This document shows positions 1 through 10,812 of a DNA stretch of 64,000 nt, one piece after another; the stretch's first letter is position 1; the number at the start of each line of letters is the position of its first letter. The notes under the pieces are model-generated. The model saw only the letters and a program-made list of their open reading frames with translations. It did not search any database and was not told the origin of the DNA. Source of the DNA: Owenia fusiformis (lineage: Eukaryota > Annelida > Polychaeta > Sabellida > Oweniidae); the NCBI GenBank assembly GCA_903813345.2, contig CAIIXF020000007.1, positions 23,361,564-23,425,563 of the forward strand, in the 5' to 3' direction. Both the position numbers and the translations under genes were made by a program.

Positions 1-1623
1 GCCAATATTGGTAAAAATCTAGCCAAGGAGATTCCAAAATCCAAAAAATGCTTTAATGAATACCTAGCAAGAGCTCAAAAAGTTCAATCATCTATTTATC
101 TCAAAAAGACCTCAAAAACTGAGCTTGAATTAGAAATGTGTCTTCTGAAATCTTCCTCGCCTGGACCTGATGGGATTCAACCATCACTTATTAAGTCTGC
201 TAGACAGTTTTTAATTGATCCACTCTTGTATATATTTAACTTATCTTTTAAATCTGGTATTTTCCCAGACGCCCTGAAATTGGCCAAAGTAACACCTGTA
301 TTTAAAAAAGGTGTCACTACAAATCCTTCTAACTATAGACCAATTTCAGTTTTATCAGTATTTTCTAAATTGTTAGAAAAGCTCATGCACGCCAAACTCA
401 CTGGTTTTTTAGAACGTTTTGAAGTTATTTTTACTTATCAATTTGGATTTCAGAAATTCAATTCTACCTACATGGCCATTTTATATTTCATTGAACAAAT
501 TCAAAAAATCAACTGATTTGGGGAAAACGAGCATTGGCATAACATTAGATTTTTCCAAGGCCTTTGACACAATTAATCATGACATTTTGATACAAAAACT
601 TGAATATTATGGCATCAGAGGAATAGCTAAGTCCTGGTTTGAAAGTTATTTAAAAGACCGCAAACAATATGTCACCATTAACAATTATGAATCTAAACAA
701 TCATCTCTAAATTGTGGTGTTCCGCAGGGCTCGGTACTTGGACCACTATTATTTATTCTTTACATAAATGATCTGCCTTTTGTTGCCCCTAATCTAAAAT
801 TTATTATGTTTGCTGATGACACCAATCTTCTTGATAGTGATTATGATTTAAATGAACTTATGACTAGAACTAATGCAAACTTGAATTCAATAGATAACTG
901 GATAAAAGCAAACAAACTTTCACTTAATATTGGCAAAACCAATGCTATTCTATTTGGACCCAAAAAAATCAAACAAATCTGAATCTTAAAATACGCAATG
1001 AGAACATAAATTTCCGGGAAAAAATTGACTTTCTTGGAATTATTATTGATAAAAACCTGAAATTTAAAGAGCACATTAAATCTGTTGAAACAAAGATTTC
1101 TCGCGTCATTGGTTCTCTTTATCACATTAAACATCTACTTCAATTAGACAGTTTCAAAACAATTTACTACTCATTGATACACTCTCAATTAAATTATTGC
1201 AACATAATCTGGGGTAACACATTTAAATCATTTTATGATCGTCTACATAAACTGCAGAAACAATTCTTAAGGCTAGCTTTAAATAAGGATAGACTTTCTC
1301 ACTCCACTCCCCTATTTAAAGATCTTAAAATATTAAATATTTTTGATGTCAACAGATATTGTACTGGTCAGTTCATGTACAAAATCTTTAATAAACACCC
1401 CAGTCTTCCAAAAAATCTATTTCAAGACTTGTTTGATATCAACATTAATATTCATCATCATTACACAAGACAATTGCATTATTTTCATATCCCTAAATGC
1501 TCTAAACTTTCCCTTCGCTATCTAGGTCCTAATCTTTGGAATGCTCTACCACATGATATTAAAAAATGTTCCACTCTAAATATTTTCAAATCTTCATATA
1601 AAAAACTACTCATCTATCGATAA
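1..1623 (+). pseudogene. Reverse transcriptase of LINE, two frameshifts
   Basis: The sequence encodes an RNA-dependent DNA polymerase that would copy LINE RNA at a nicked target. The frame open from base 1 contains SSPGPDGIQPSLIKSA and NYRPISVLSVFSKLLEKL (reverse transcriptase blocks 1 and 2) and runs to a stop at about 516. The next frame (419-982) carries DFSKAFDTINHDIL, CGVPQGSVLGPLLFILYIND and the catalytic FADD box. After an A-rich run near 960-970 the coding returns to the first frame, with FLGIIIDKNLKFKEHI and the thumb/C-terminal region, ending at 1623. The two frame changes, near 500 and near 965, mean this copy cannot make an intact enzyme. The endonuclease domain lies outside the window. 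Confidence 0.88.
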
Positions 1624-1907
1624 TGTACAATACCAATCAGATCATACTGTATTGTGACTTTATACTGGTACCTGATTTTTTGTAACATTTTTATATTGTA
1701 CATCCTTAGATAAATTGTTAATACCATTTTTATATACCTACATGTAACATAATATAAGTGTTTTCTTTTATATGTAGTCTAGATGTCATTTTAATAATTT
1801 CTGTTAAACCGCAACATATACCCACTAGGGTGTCTAGCGGCTTGTTTTTATAGTGTATATTATATAAGAATTATGAAATAAATAGAATTGAATTGAAAAT
1901 TGAATTG
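1..1907 (+). mobile_element. Non-LTR retrotransposon (CR1/L2/jockey-like), 3' portion, decayed
   Basis: This is the 3' part of a LINE whose 5' part lies left of the window. Broken reverse transcriptase frames run to 1623. An AT-rich 3' UTR with AATAAA-like words follows, and the element ends around 1880-1907 in repeated TTGAATTGAA words. Such short-word 3' tails are typical of CR1/L2-type elements, which lack a long poly(A) tail. The exact clade is inference; a reverse transcriptase phylogeny would settle it. No target-site duplication can be checked because the 5' end is missing. Confidence 0.85.
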
Positions 1908-2955
1908 AATCTAGGCATATCTTATATCGTTTTATTGTCACAGTACAGTCCTCAGTTTTTAAGGTTTTAAAGGTTTGTAAGTTCATGCTATTTTGAAATG
2001 GTTCTTTCAACATGGTCTTGTTGTTCTGTTTGGCGAATTTGAAAATATATGAAAAGGATAATAAACATGATTTTAATATTAACATTAAATAACATTTAAA
2101 ACGCCATCCAATTCGGGGTTACCAAAATATTTTAGGGGACTGTATACATGTATGCCGAAATATGATATTTAGGGACTTATTATTGACGTCATGCCGATCG
2201 TATCATTATACATCTAATCTCTTTGGCATTGGATCCGAGAGGTTGTTGACCTAATACTAGTTAAGTAGTGCCTTTAGAGATGCCAAAGTTCTATATGTAC
2301 ACTCCATTCCAAATGGTTTGTAATGTCAACCCTTGCATCTTTATGAACCACGTGTTAACCCCTATGAATATTTGACCATATGCAATTTTTTAACGATATC
2401 ATCTATGTTGTAAATTCAGAACTAAATGTAATTGAGGCTAAAAGACAAATTGAAACCGCCCTTAACAGGTATATCGAATGAAGAATCTGTGTTTCTAAAC
2501 TTTTGAAAGGGGGTGTAAATATCATGTGTACAGTGTTACAAATGAGAAGGTGTGAAGTATCTGAGTTAATCTGTATATGACTATCTCAGAATTCCCATTT
2601 ATAAAACTCATCCATTCACCTTGATTACTTTGGCTAATGTTCAATCTCAAAAAACAATTATAATGAGCTACCCTGCCTTCCGGACGAAGCGCATTAATCC
2701 TTTTCAAGGAAGACCTTAACTTGAAATTAGAAAATATACGCGTGGTCAAGTATGTTTTCATTGAAAAACGCAAATCACACGAATAGCAAGATGATATTCA
2801 ACCAATTTGTGCGCTTATTCGTTTTTATCGTTACGAAATATAAAAAACTTTGTTTGAAAATGATGTTGTCAGAGGGAAATGGAATTAGCAGTGTTTCACA
2901 ACATATTCGGGGGAAAAACTATAGTGCATTTTTCCATCATAGGGTGTTCAAAAAA
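1908..2955. other. Intergenic, no gene seen
   Basis: AT-rich DNA between the LINE and a hairpin element. Only chance frames of 80-83 codons occur. They match no family I recognise, and some lack an ATG start. Confidence 0.6.
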
Positions 2956-3127
2956 CGCAACCGAAAGAAATCGTTATATCTTGGAAAATACTAAACGAAT
3001 TGACATTGTGTTCATTTTTTAATGCTATTAGTATCAAAATGTCAAAGGCATTATGTTTTTCAACCAACCTACTACCTATACATTTGGTTAAGTATTTCCC
3101 AAGATTTAACGATTTCTTTCGGTTGCG
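2956..3127. mobile_element. Hairpin MITE with ~40-bp inverted arms
   Basis: The left arm begins CGCAACCGAAAGAAATCG, and the right arm is its near-perfect reverse complement, ending CGATTTCTTTCGGTTGCG. The homology continues inward for about 40 bp (TTATATCTTGGAAAATACT against AGTATTTCCCAAGATTTAA). The loop is about 90 bp. No coding capacity is present. It is a small non-autonomous DNA element or foldback; the superfamily is not determinable. Confidence 0.7.
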
Positions 3128-3239
3128 ATTTTAATTCTTAATGATTTTACATGAAGTTATTTTGACAGGATAAACTTTAAAGCAATCCTTACATATAAAC
3201 TATATTTTTAAACTCATCAAAAATGATGGCTAAATTCTG

Positions 3240-3470
3240 CCTATCACCCCAGTCACATTTGTCGTGCGTAGGCCGTGCGTCGACCGCAGGTCAATTTAGG
3301 CCGCAGGGTAGCCGTAGAAATCATAACTCTGAGTTATAATATTTTTCATTTCTACGGTCCCCGTAGAAATCAACAGGATGTTGCCAGACTGCAGAAAGTT
3401 CCAACGGTGGCCACATGTCGGGTTTGCCGTTAACTTGCGTCTGCTGTAGGGTTTGATGGGTAGGCTAATG
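3240..3470. repeat. GC-rich repeat island with CCGTAGAAATC words
   Basis: A GC-rich block in AT-rich surroundings. It contains short words in both orientations, such as GCCGTAGAAATC, TTTCTACGG and CCCCGTAGAAATC, and a local hairpin around 3317-3368. It resembles the other short-word elements at 11.6, 13.8, 15.3 and 24.1 kb, but clear terminal inverted repeats were not found, so its boundaries are approximate. Confidence 0.4.
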
Positions 3471-3574
3471 TACCTTTGGAAACAGTTTTATGTCAGTTTT
3501 TGGTCATGTATTTGCTGTAAACACAACACAGTACGTATACTGTTTGATGTAAGGTCACTGATACCACAGCAACT

Positions 3575-4316
3575 TACACTCCCCTCCATAAGTTTGGCAA
3601 CCTTAGCTCCCCATTGAACTACTTGTTAAAGCCTCTTTACGTTTGAATTCTTATTTACTTAACCTGCGATAAAAATACTTATAATATTGATGGAAACGTA
3701 ACTTGACTTTATTTCCAATACCTCCAAATTTTCTCAATTTTTTCCCTCAATTACAATAGGTCAAACATTGATGATGAATTTGATGAATTTTTGAAAATCG
3801 ACATTCCAATGTTAACCAATGGAAATGGTAGGTTTGCCGCAAGTCAATTGACAGAATATCCATCCATCCGATTCCTTGCAAAAAGTACAGTTTAGGTAGG
3901 CAATTGAATTTGCTAACTTGATTTAACAAAAAAAATTATATGTTTCTTCAGGTTCAACAAAGTTATAGGTCTTTAAAGTCAAACTTCTCTCCCATTGAAA
4001 TAACACAGGAGGCGGAAAATGATTATCAAAAATGACTTTGAAGCTCTGTAACTTAAGACTACTCTTAAGTATTCATCAAGTAAACTAAACACTTAGTGTA
4101 CAATAAAGTTAGACAATCCAAATTTCTATCTAAAAAATTTTTTTTGCTGAATCTTTTACTGATAGATATCCTGATTTCTGATTTGCCGCGAACCCACCAT
4201 TTCCCATTGGTTTACATCACGATTTTCAAAAATTCATCAAATTTCGACCTATTGTAATTGAGGAAAAAATTGGGAAAATTTGGAGGTATTGGAAATAAAG
4301 TCAAGTTACGTTTGTT
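3575..4316. mobile_element. TACACTCCCCTCC-family element with internal inverted arms
   Basis: The block opens with TACACTCCCCTCCATAAG followed by TTTGGCAACC, a terminus seen repeatedly in this window. Inside, 3697-3841 (starting CGTAACTTGACTTTATTTCC) is the inverted copy of 4180-4310 (ending AAGTCAAGTTACG). The shared sequence includes TACCTCCAAATTTTCTC and CAATTACAATAGGTC. The arms are about 130-145 bp and can form a large hairpin. No transposase is seen, so this is a non-autonomous element, possibly two insertions in opposite orientation. Confidence 0.65.
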
Positions 4317-5135
4317 TTCTAAATTCAAAAGAAATTTAGAAATCCACCTGTCACCTTCTGTTTCAGTACTACTTTGAGATCTCGTAACTGATTAACATGA
4401 TTATAATAATCAAAAATGAATTCATTATCAAACGAGGTCTCCGTGAAAACCAAGTCGGAAAAATAGGCCGACATATTTGAGGTATACAGGTATATTGTTT
4501 GTCTCAAGTGTTATCGATTATAGTCTAGCAAAAGAAAGGCTATTGATGAAAACCTCGCGCCCGATGATCGGCAGTGTTGTAGAGTGAAAATCAGTAAAGA
4601 GGGTCACAATGACATTTTTAAGTTTCATATTCAGTGCAATATAATATTGATATATTGGACGGTATTGCCGACCATGTTGTTAAATCAACCCCGCGTTGAC
4701 CAAGCGTTCTGTGTTGAATACTATTTGTCGTTTAAGGGTCAATAATCTTGCACTAAGTCGGTTTTGCTCGCTTCAATATAGAGTTAATATACAACTACGT
4801 CTCTGTTGACTAAGGTCATATTGTGTTATCAAGTTATAGTATTTCATCAGCCGTTCTAGTAAAGAATTCAACACATGTTGAAGTTGGATGGACGGGTACA
4901 TGATATAGAAGGCTACATGTGGATGATTGCTTGATTATGACATCATATGCTTGTATCGTATCCAAACAACGAAACACAAACGACGGACAAAGTATTGCAT
5001 CATCGTTTAGTCAGACTGATTATTTCGATAATGATGAAATTGGTGGTGTATTTAAATAATGGGGAAGTACCGATCTGAGGCACAAGCTGTACTTCCAATA
5101 CACACAGTGTGAATATTGCCTTTGATAGAGATAAC
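4317..5135. other. Intergenic / upstream region of the ankyrin gene
   Basis: No gene is seen. The stretch ends just before the ankyrin gene. No clear TATA box was identified. An AG at 5106-5107 after a moderately pyrimidine-rich run could be a splice acceptor, so an upstream exon is possible. Confidence 0.5.
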
Positions 5136-7247
5136 ATGGAGAAGGAAATTAAAAGTGCAATTGTTATGAAGGACGAGGACAAATTGAAGTCTATCCTGAG
5201 CAATCTCGACACATGTCCATGTAAAACATTGCTATGGGCTATGCAAGAATACTTTATAGAGCTAAGCTTAGCAACTATTAAGACATTAATACACAAAGGT
5301 GCAGATATCAATGCTAGGGATAATCAAGGTAAAACTGTGCTAATGATAGCTATAGAGATAAAATATACCCCATGTGCTGAGCTCCTCATATACTATGGGG
5401 CAGACATACATGTCATTGATAACTCCGGGCAGACAGCCCTCAACCACATCACAGACTTCTCACCAGCGTATCAACACCTGTATTGTTTACTCACAATATT
5501 AGGGGCCAATGACAAACAGTACCAACATCTATCTGTCTTACTACATACAATCGCAACGGAGGGACAAATTAAACAAGCGTGTGAAAAAATTGACCTTATC
5601 AAAAGCTTGTCAAAACTCCGTTTGAAATATCGAGTGAGAACATTTTTATTTGAAAACTGTGCGAGGACGAGAGACGATTACAGAAAATATATTACAGAGC
5701 TCGTGGATGTTGGTCATTTGCCTCCCGGACTGAAATCATTCTTATTATTTGTGGATGACATAAGCGAGATGATGGCTATTGTGCGGGGGAGTGTTGAAGG
5801 TAATCCATTAATACACCTGATACTTCCCACTCTAGAGGCTGTTTACAATGTTTAAAATGAAAGGACGTGATCCTACTGTATTACCAATAATATATATTGT
5901 GAAAGCTACATCAATATCATTAGCAATCAAAACATTAACCCAGAAGCATTAAACACTTATACAGTACATGTTATTGTATACTTAAGTAACGTAATAGAAG
6001 ATTACATGAGTCTACTATACTTTGATTTCATGGAAACAAAATAATCGTTATTACGTTTTAACTGCATGATTTATGTGTAAAATAAATACTAAACTTAGTA
6101 GGCCTGCCACAAATTCTTTAATATCAGTTTGATATTTAAACCTTTTTTACAAACGCAATGCACAATAGAACCACAGTATGACTAAAGTATTTAAAATAAT
6201 GTGCAAGGGTTTCTGCTATTTGTATCAATTTTGAAAGGGATAATGATGTTATTAACATGATTTTATATTTTAGGCTGGTTCTTATATAGTAGGGATCCTT
6301 CTATATTCGACGACTTTGACAATTTCCAAGACAGTGAACCACTTGGTACTATAGGCGGGTTAGTTGCTCTTGTTGATCCTGATACAAACAATACCAGTCA
6401 AGATGAAATCTTTAGTCTGTCTGCGAATCATCAAATATTACCAGACTCATTCGGCCACCATAGAGAATATGTGACTTGGTCAGAGGTTGATTATCAACGA
6501 GAAAGTGTTTTAACAATTGGATCTGAAGTACCTTATCGAATACCACTTAAATTTGATGAGGATGACGACCTGGAGAATGATTCTCCTGATGATATGAACT
6601 TTGACGACATTGATTTAGATCGCAATGAACACCCAGAACAGATTCCCATAATGTCATTTGAATCCGAGGGTATAGATGAAACAGAAAGTGATACCGATGA
6701 TGAAGAGGAACCAACGTTTGATATAGCATGCATTAGAGTTGAGAACGAAACAATTAGGTCCCAATACAGAGTCTGTTCACTACATGAGTGTTGTAGTTCC
6801 TCTCCCAAAAAAGAACTTGTTGGTTCGACCGTTATGAAACTAGGATCGGGTCCAAACGCTACAAAAGGGAGGTTATTGGCCATTAACGCTTCAGGGGAAG
6901 TTAAAGTTGGTCGTAAAACTGTGTTCGTCAACAATGTTGCAGTCATTTGTGCTCTAGATGACATCGATCTTGATGCAGCATTTTCTAATAAAGGAGATGG
7001 CGGTACAATCGTCTGCATACAGGACACAATCATCAGAAGGGATAACATTGAAGCCCATTGTCCTCATTGCTTCATGATATTTGCTGGTTGGGATAAATAT
7101 AACCAGTACAATAAATGGGGACGCCCTGTGACTTTAGCATTCTCTTTATATGATTCCTTGAAAATATTAGAAAGCCAGGTTAAGGAGAACCATGATGTAA
7201 CTAGGAAACATTTTAGGTTATCTTGTTGTAGCTTTGCATTGCAATGA
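5136..7247 (+). CDS. Ankyrin-repeat protein fused to a serine-protease-like domain (catalytic Ser replaced)
   Basis: Two exons, join 5136-5799 and 6274-7247, predict 545 residues. Exon 1 ends GAAG|GTAAT with one base of a codon. The next exon follows TTTTATATTTTAG and starts with two bases, giving a Gly codon and an open frame throughout. Without splicing the frame stops at 5855. The ATG at 5136 (AACATGG) is the first good start; an upstream in-frame GTG is unlikely. Residues ~31-118 hold ankyrin repeats (TLIHKGADINARDNQGKTVL, LLIYYGADIHVIDNSGQTAL). A helical linker follows. From ~245 the protein resembles chymotrypsin-fold peptidases: LGTIGGLVALVD, FSLSANHQI (His274), an acidic insert ~315-367, FDIACIRV (Asp371), GSGPNATKGRLL and KGDGGTIVCI. 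GDSG is expected in the last motif; Gly464 sits at the Ser position, so a pseudoprotease is inferred. Probably cytosolic, since no signal peptide is seen. Function unknown. Confidence 0.75.
5800..6273 (+). other. Intron of the ankyrin/protease-like gene
   Basis: A 474-bp intron from GTAATCC to TTTTAG. The phase is 1 on both sides. Stops in all frames within it separate the two coding blocks. Nothing else was recognised in it. Confidence 0.7.
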
Positions 7248-7552
7248 TCTCGTGTGTTTAATGTTACAAGAAATTATTCAACAAATATTGTCGGCTTAGT
7301 GCTATTTCTACAATAAGATGTATCCGTATTTTAACTTTTTAGTGATATTTCTTACACGTTTCCTCCATTAGATTACATATATATATTATTATTTTATTTC
7401 ATATTCCCGATTTTCATACATCATCAATATTTATTTTTCAATATTGTTTTAGTATAGTGCTTGTCAATTGCCGATAGGGGCAATTCATGATCAGGCTAAG
7501 CTTTATTCCCGATTATGGTCGAATTATCATTGTAACGCAACATACATATGTA
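7248..7552 (+). other. 3' flank of the ankyrin/protease-like gene
   Basis: AT-rich sequence after the stop codon, presumably including the 3' UTR. No clear AATAAA signal was found close to the stop. Confidence 0.4.
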
Positions 7553-9152
7553 CACTGTTGCTCATAAATATGGAATATTATATTTGGCAGCTCAGAATTC
7601 AAATTTTGGAGTAAGAGAACATTTATTTGGGGTCGGTTCAGACATTTATTTTCTAGACAAATCATAACCACATATTTCATCTACAAGTCAACATTTTTTA
7701 GAGAAAAAATATTCACATTTAAGTTTAGAAAATTACTGTTATTTAAACAGGGGTACGCTAAGAACTTTTGCATTTTCAAAACACCCCGATCCAAATCGTC
7801 ATGTATAACAGATCAAACAAAATAAACATCTGGTCATGAAGATTGGAGTGTCCTCTATCCAATGGTAGCATTTATATGCGTTATGTCCTCTTTGTGCTGC
7901 AACAGGGACCAGCATTGAATGAAACATCTGACCTTTCTAAGTGAAATAAGGCCCCATTCCTCAATCTGGGCAGTGCGTAACGTGTCTAAATTTTGAGGTG
8001 GGGGTCTAAGTCACGAATATCATTACCAAGGTCATCCCACTTTTGCTCTGCATTAGCCTGATTGGATGACTTTTGTGCCCATGGTAGCTGGTCCACATTG
8101 CCTGCCCTGATGTAATCCAACACGATGTCACTAGCATATGCAACATCATGATCATTCTGCAGTCGAATGTTGCCCTAAAACACTCTGTTTACATGTGGTA
8201 CTTGGTGGATATCCAAAAGGTCAATTTACTCAGAAATTATGTTTGGGAATCACCAAGGGGGTGCAACTTCTGTAGTACTGCTCCAAACAACCTCTGTAAT
8301 ACTGCTCGAAACATAAATATGGACTGCCACATCAGTAAGTGTCCTTATTGTCTCTTTCCTTTGGTCTATGACAGAAACGAACACAATTATCAACTTTGTG
8401 GAGGACACATCTTATTTCTTCACATGCTATCATATGACAACAAAGATTAGGTCCAACATTTTGGTGCTTTCCTACCCATTGAAGGCACCTTTCTTTGTTA
8501 TGATGAGTCAGCTGTGATCTCGACCTTTAAAGGTATTATGGCCTTGCATCCGTTATAAAGAGATCATTGATTGTCTATATGGTTTTGAGGTGAGACAGCC
8601 ATTCATCTCGTAGACTACTGGTTGACTTAGAGCGATTTTGATGACATAAATGCAGCAGATGGTGGTCTCTCCTTACATTTTACTCTCTAGGGCTGCTATT
8701 GCTGTGACCTGGAGTCACATTCCAGTGCCTTTAATTGGTACCACTGCAGAATTTTAGAGACTGTTCCTGACACACCCCTAGGGTCCTGGCAATGGCAGTT
8801 TGTTTCATGCCAGAGAGTGCCATCCCTATGACCTGCCATGCTCTTTTTCGCCTATTCTATGTGGTATGCCTTCTAAAAACTCTTCCAACTCTAAATTAAT
8901 TTTTTATAAAATGTGCACAATGATTGCAACAAAGATTTGGACACCTCTTTCAAGTTACCAATATCATGGGGTCACCTGAGTGAATACAAGTTTAATCAAC
9001 CATAAATGTTTTAGCTTTTCATACCAATCAGTTTTATGAGGGATGAGGGAATGAGAACACATAACAAATTTTCATCAAAATGTTATCATTTTGTAGAAAT
9101 TCCATAGAACAGTTCGCATCTGTAAAATATTCCATTTTTATGAGCAACAGTG
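7553..9152 (-). mobile_element. Tc1-like DNA transposon, decayed
   Basis: A 1.6-kb element bounded by inverted ends. The left end reads TACACTGTTGCTCATAAATA (from 7551, including the TA) and the right end TTTTTATGAGCAACAGTGTA (to 9154). TA dinucleotides flank both ends, matching Tc1/mariner target duplication. The reverse strand carries transposase remnants (separate entry). The ends are better preserved than the coding part. Confidence 0.85.
7850..8870 (-). pseudogene. Tc1-like transposase remnant
   Basis: On the minus strand, about 8640-8860 translates in places to helix-turn-helix-like sequence such as VSGTVSKILQWYQLK. About 7990-8170 encodes the C-terminal catalytic part with DIVLDYIRAGNVDQLPWAQK and NAEQKWDDLGNDIRDLDPHL, in the place of the family's DFL..NV..LPWPA.SPDLNPIE..WD. 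Stops and frame changes interrupt it, and a SPDLNPIE box is not intact. It is therefore inactive. Plus-strand open frames here, such as 8148-8450, are shadows. Confidence 0.7.
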
Positions 9153-9154
9153 TA

Positions 9155-10682
9155 TATGTTTGCCTAACCTAATTACCTTTTCATCATTTGAAAAGTATTT
9201 TAAGCGAAATGGTCGATTGACAAAAAGTGTCATTATGTCACAATTCAGAGAAGAATAGATTTGTCTCCAAGATGATGGATAGATAAACGTATTCAGAGAA
9301 TCAGAGGGTTGGATTGTTTGACTGTTGGATCATTGTTTGAGACGTTGGCGGTTTGTTCTATGTTAGTTGTATTCCTTGGTTTTCCATATGTTTTACTGTA
9401 TTTTGCCAAATTCTGAGCCTCATTCTTAGGGTCTCATTCTGTCATCTCATCCTTCAGAGCAATGTAGATGCTAAAAAGAGGATTTATGACTAAAATGATG
9501 TAGATTCGCCTATTATCCATAATGATTTAATAAGACAATGTCAGGGAAAGGATCCGGAAGGATGCTATCTGTCAGTATCACATGGTTATAATGACCTTGA
9601 CCTTCAAGCTTGTTGGAGAAAACATTAACAACGAGGTCGGCCACGCACTGAAATAATAACACCGAGTGTTTTCCTTTCAATCAAACGTTGTTAATAAAAA
9701 ATCAGAGAGAATAATAAATTCCAGACAATCAGAACACATTTTTTTAAATAAAATGTATTTCCTAAAATAACAATAGAGTGCATGACTATTTTTAGGTTTG
9801 GTGAAATTGAATAATTTCAAGTTGGCAGTTGGGTGAAGTTGTATCTAATAAGGAATAGTTAGGCATGCGCTATGCAGCTCAAAATTTCAAATACTCAGTT
9901 TTGACCATTTAATCTTGCAAAACAGTTTCCTTGCAAAAATGATTTCTGTATTAATACTGAACAAAATCTTTTGCAGTGTGCTGAAGCACACAACACGATG
10001 GTATAATCCGCTCACGACTAGTATCCTAGACTTTGATTTGGGTAACCATCGACCGATTTTTAGACGTCGTACGGGCGCCGGTAGATTTTTATCGCGGGGA
10101 TAAAAGTTGCTGATTGTCTATCTGATCTTTTCTCAACCAAACTTATCGGAACCTACCCGGTCGTGTCCCGGCTCCGGGTGGCAGCGTTCGGCCATCTTGT
10201 CGTTTTGTTCAATTTTACATACTCAATTGTTAATTGAATCTTAATTAAAACTGATAACGTGATATAAAAGTTTTCAAACAATACACTGGAATTTGGTATG
10301 ATTTTCGAGGCTCTTGTAGATTGGCTGATGTCCGAATGGGTGGGGTACGGCAAACGCAAGGTTGCTGCACGATCGTGCATTGATATCCGACATCCTGCAG
10401 ATATCTGATCGATTTTTCTGTCAAATTGATTGTGGCCTCCATGTGGTGTCCGTACCTGATGTGACCATACTAATGGCAAAATCAAAAAATCAGAGAAAAG
10501 TAAACAGCGTTCGCAACATCGAGAGATCGTCCAGTTCCTACTACTGTAATCGGTCGGCGCCCGGCACACATGTGACCTAGGCATATCATTAAGTTTTCTT
10601 ATGCATATGTAGAACGCTGAGTAACCATTCCTCGTTCAATGCCTAGGATCTTTCAAATGATCGTTTCATGCATAGCCGTAGG
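9155..10682. other. Intergenic; GC-richer island at 10060-10580, no convincing gene
   Basis: Mostly AT-rich. Between about 10060 and 10580 the GC and CpG content rises, and overlapping open frames appear on both strands (62-143 codons). None shows a recognisable domain, codon-level conservation or splice context. An ATG near 10472 gives MAKSKNQRK, which superficially resembles the start of ribosomal protein eL29, but the similarity stops after six residues. The island could be a promoter or a decayed exon. Confidence 0.4.
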
Positions 10683-10719
10683 GACCGGGGGTTCGATGGG
10701 TTCGGACGAACCCCCGGTC
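10683..10719. repeat. Perfect 13-bp stem hairpin
   Basis: GACCGGGGGTTCG is followed by an 11-base spacer and its exact reverse complement CGAACCCCCGGTC. The spacer repeats GGGTTCG. It is GC-rich within AT-rich DNA and probably the tip or end of a transposable element. Confidence 0.75.
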
Positions 10720-10812
10720 GGGATTCCCCCCAAAAATATTTGTGGAAAATTCATTGCAATAACCAATAACATATATTCAATTTATATGACTAGTAGATAA
10801 AAATAGTAAATT

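Noticed and set aside
6533-7048. 171-codon minus-strand frame, Ser-rich
   Set aside because: Exact antisense shadow of the acidic stretch in the ankyrin/protease-like exon 2.
10153-10584. 143-codon minus-strand frame and a 72-codon plus-strand frame
   Set aside because: They overlap antisense in a GC-richer island, with no recognisable family or splice context. The MAKSKN start resembles ribosomal protein eL29 for only six residues.
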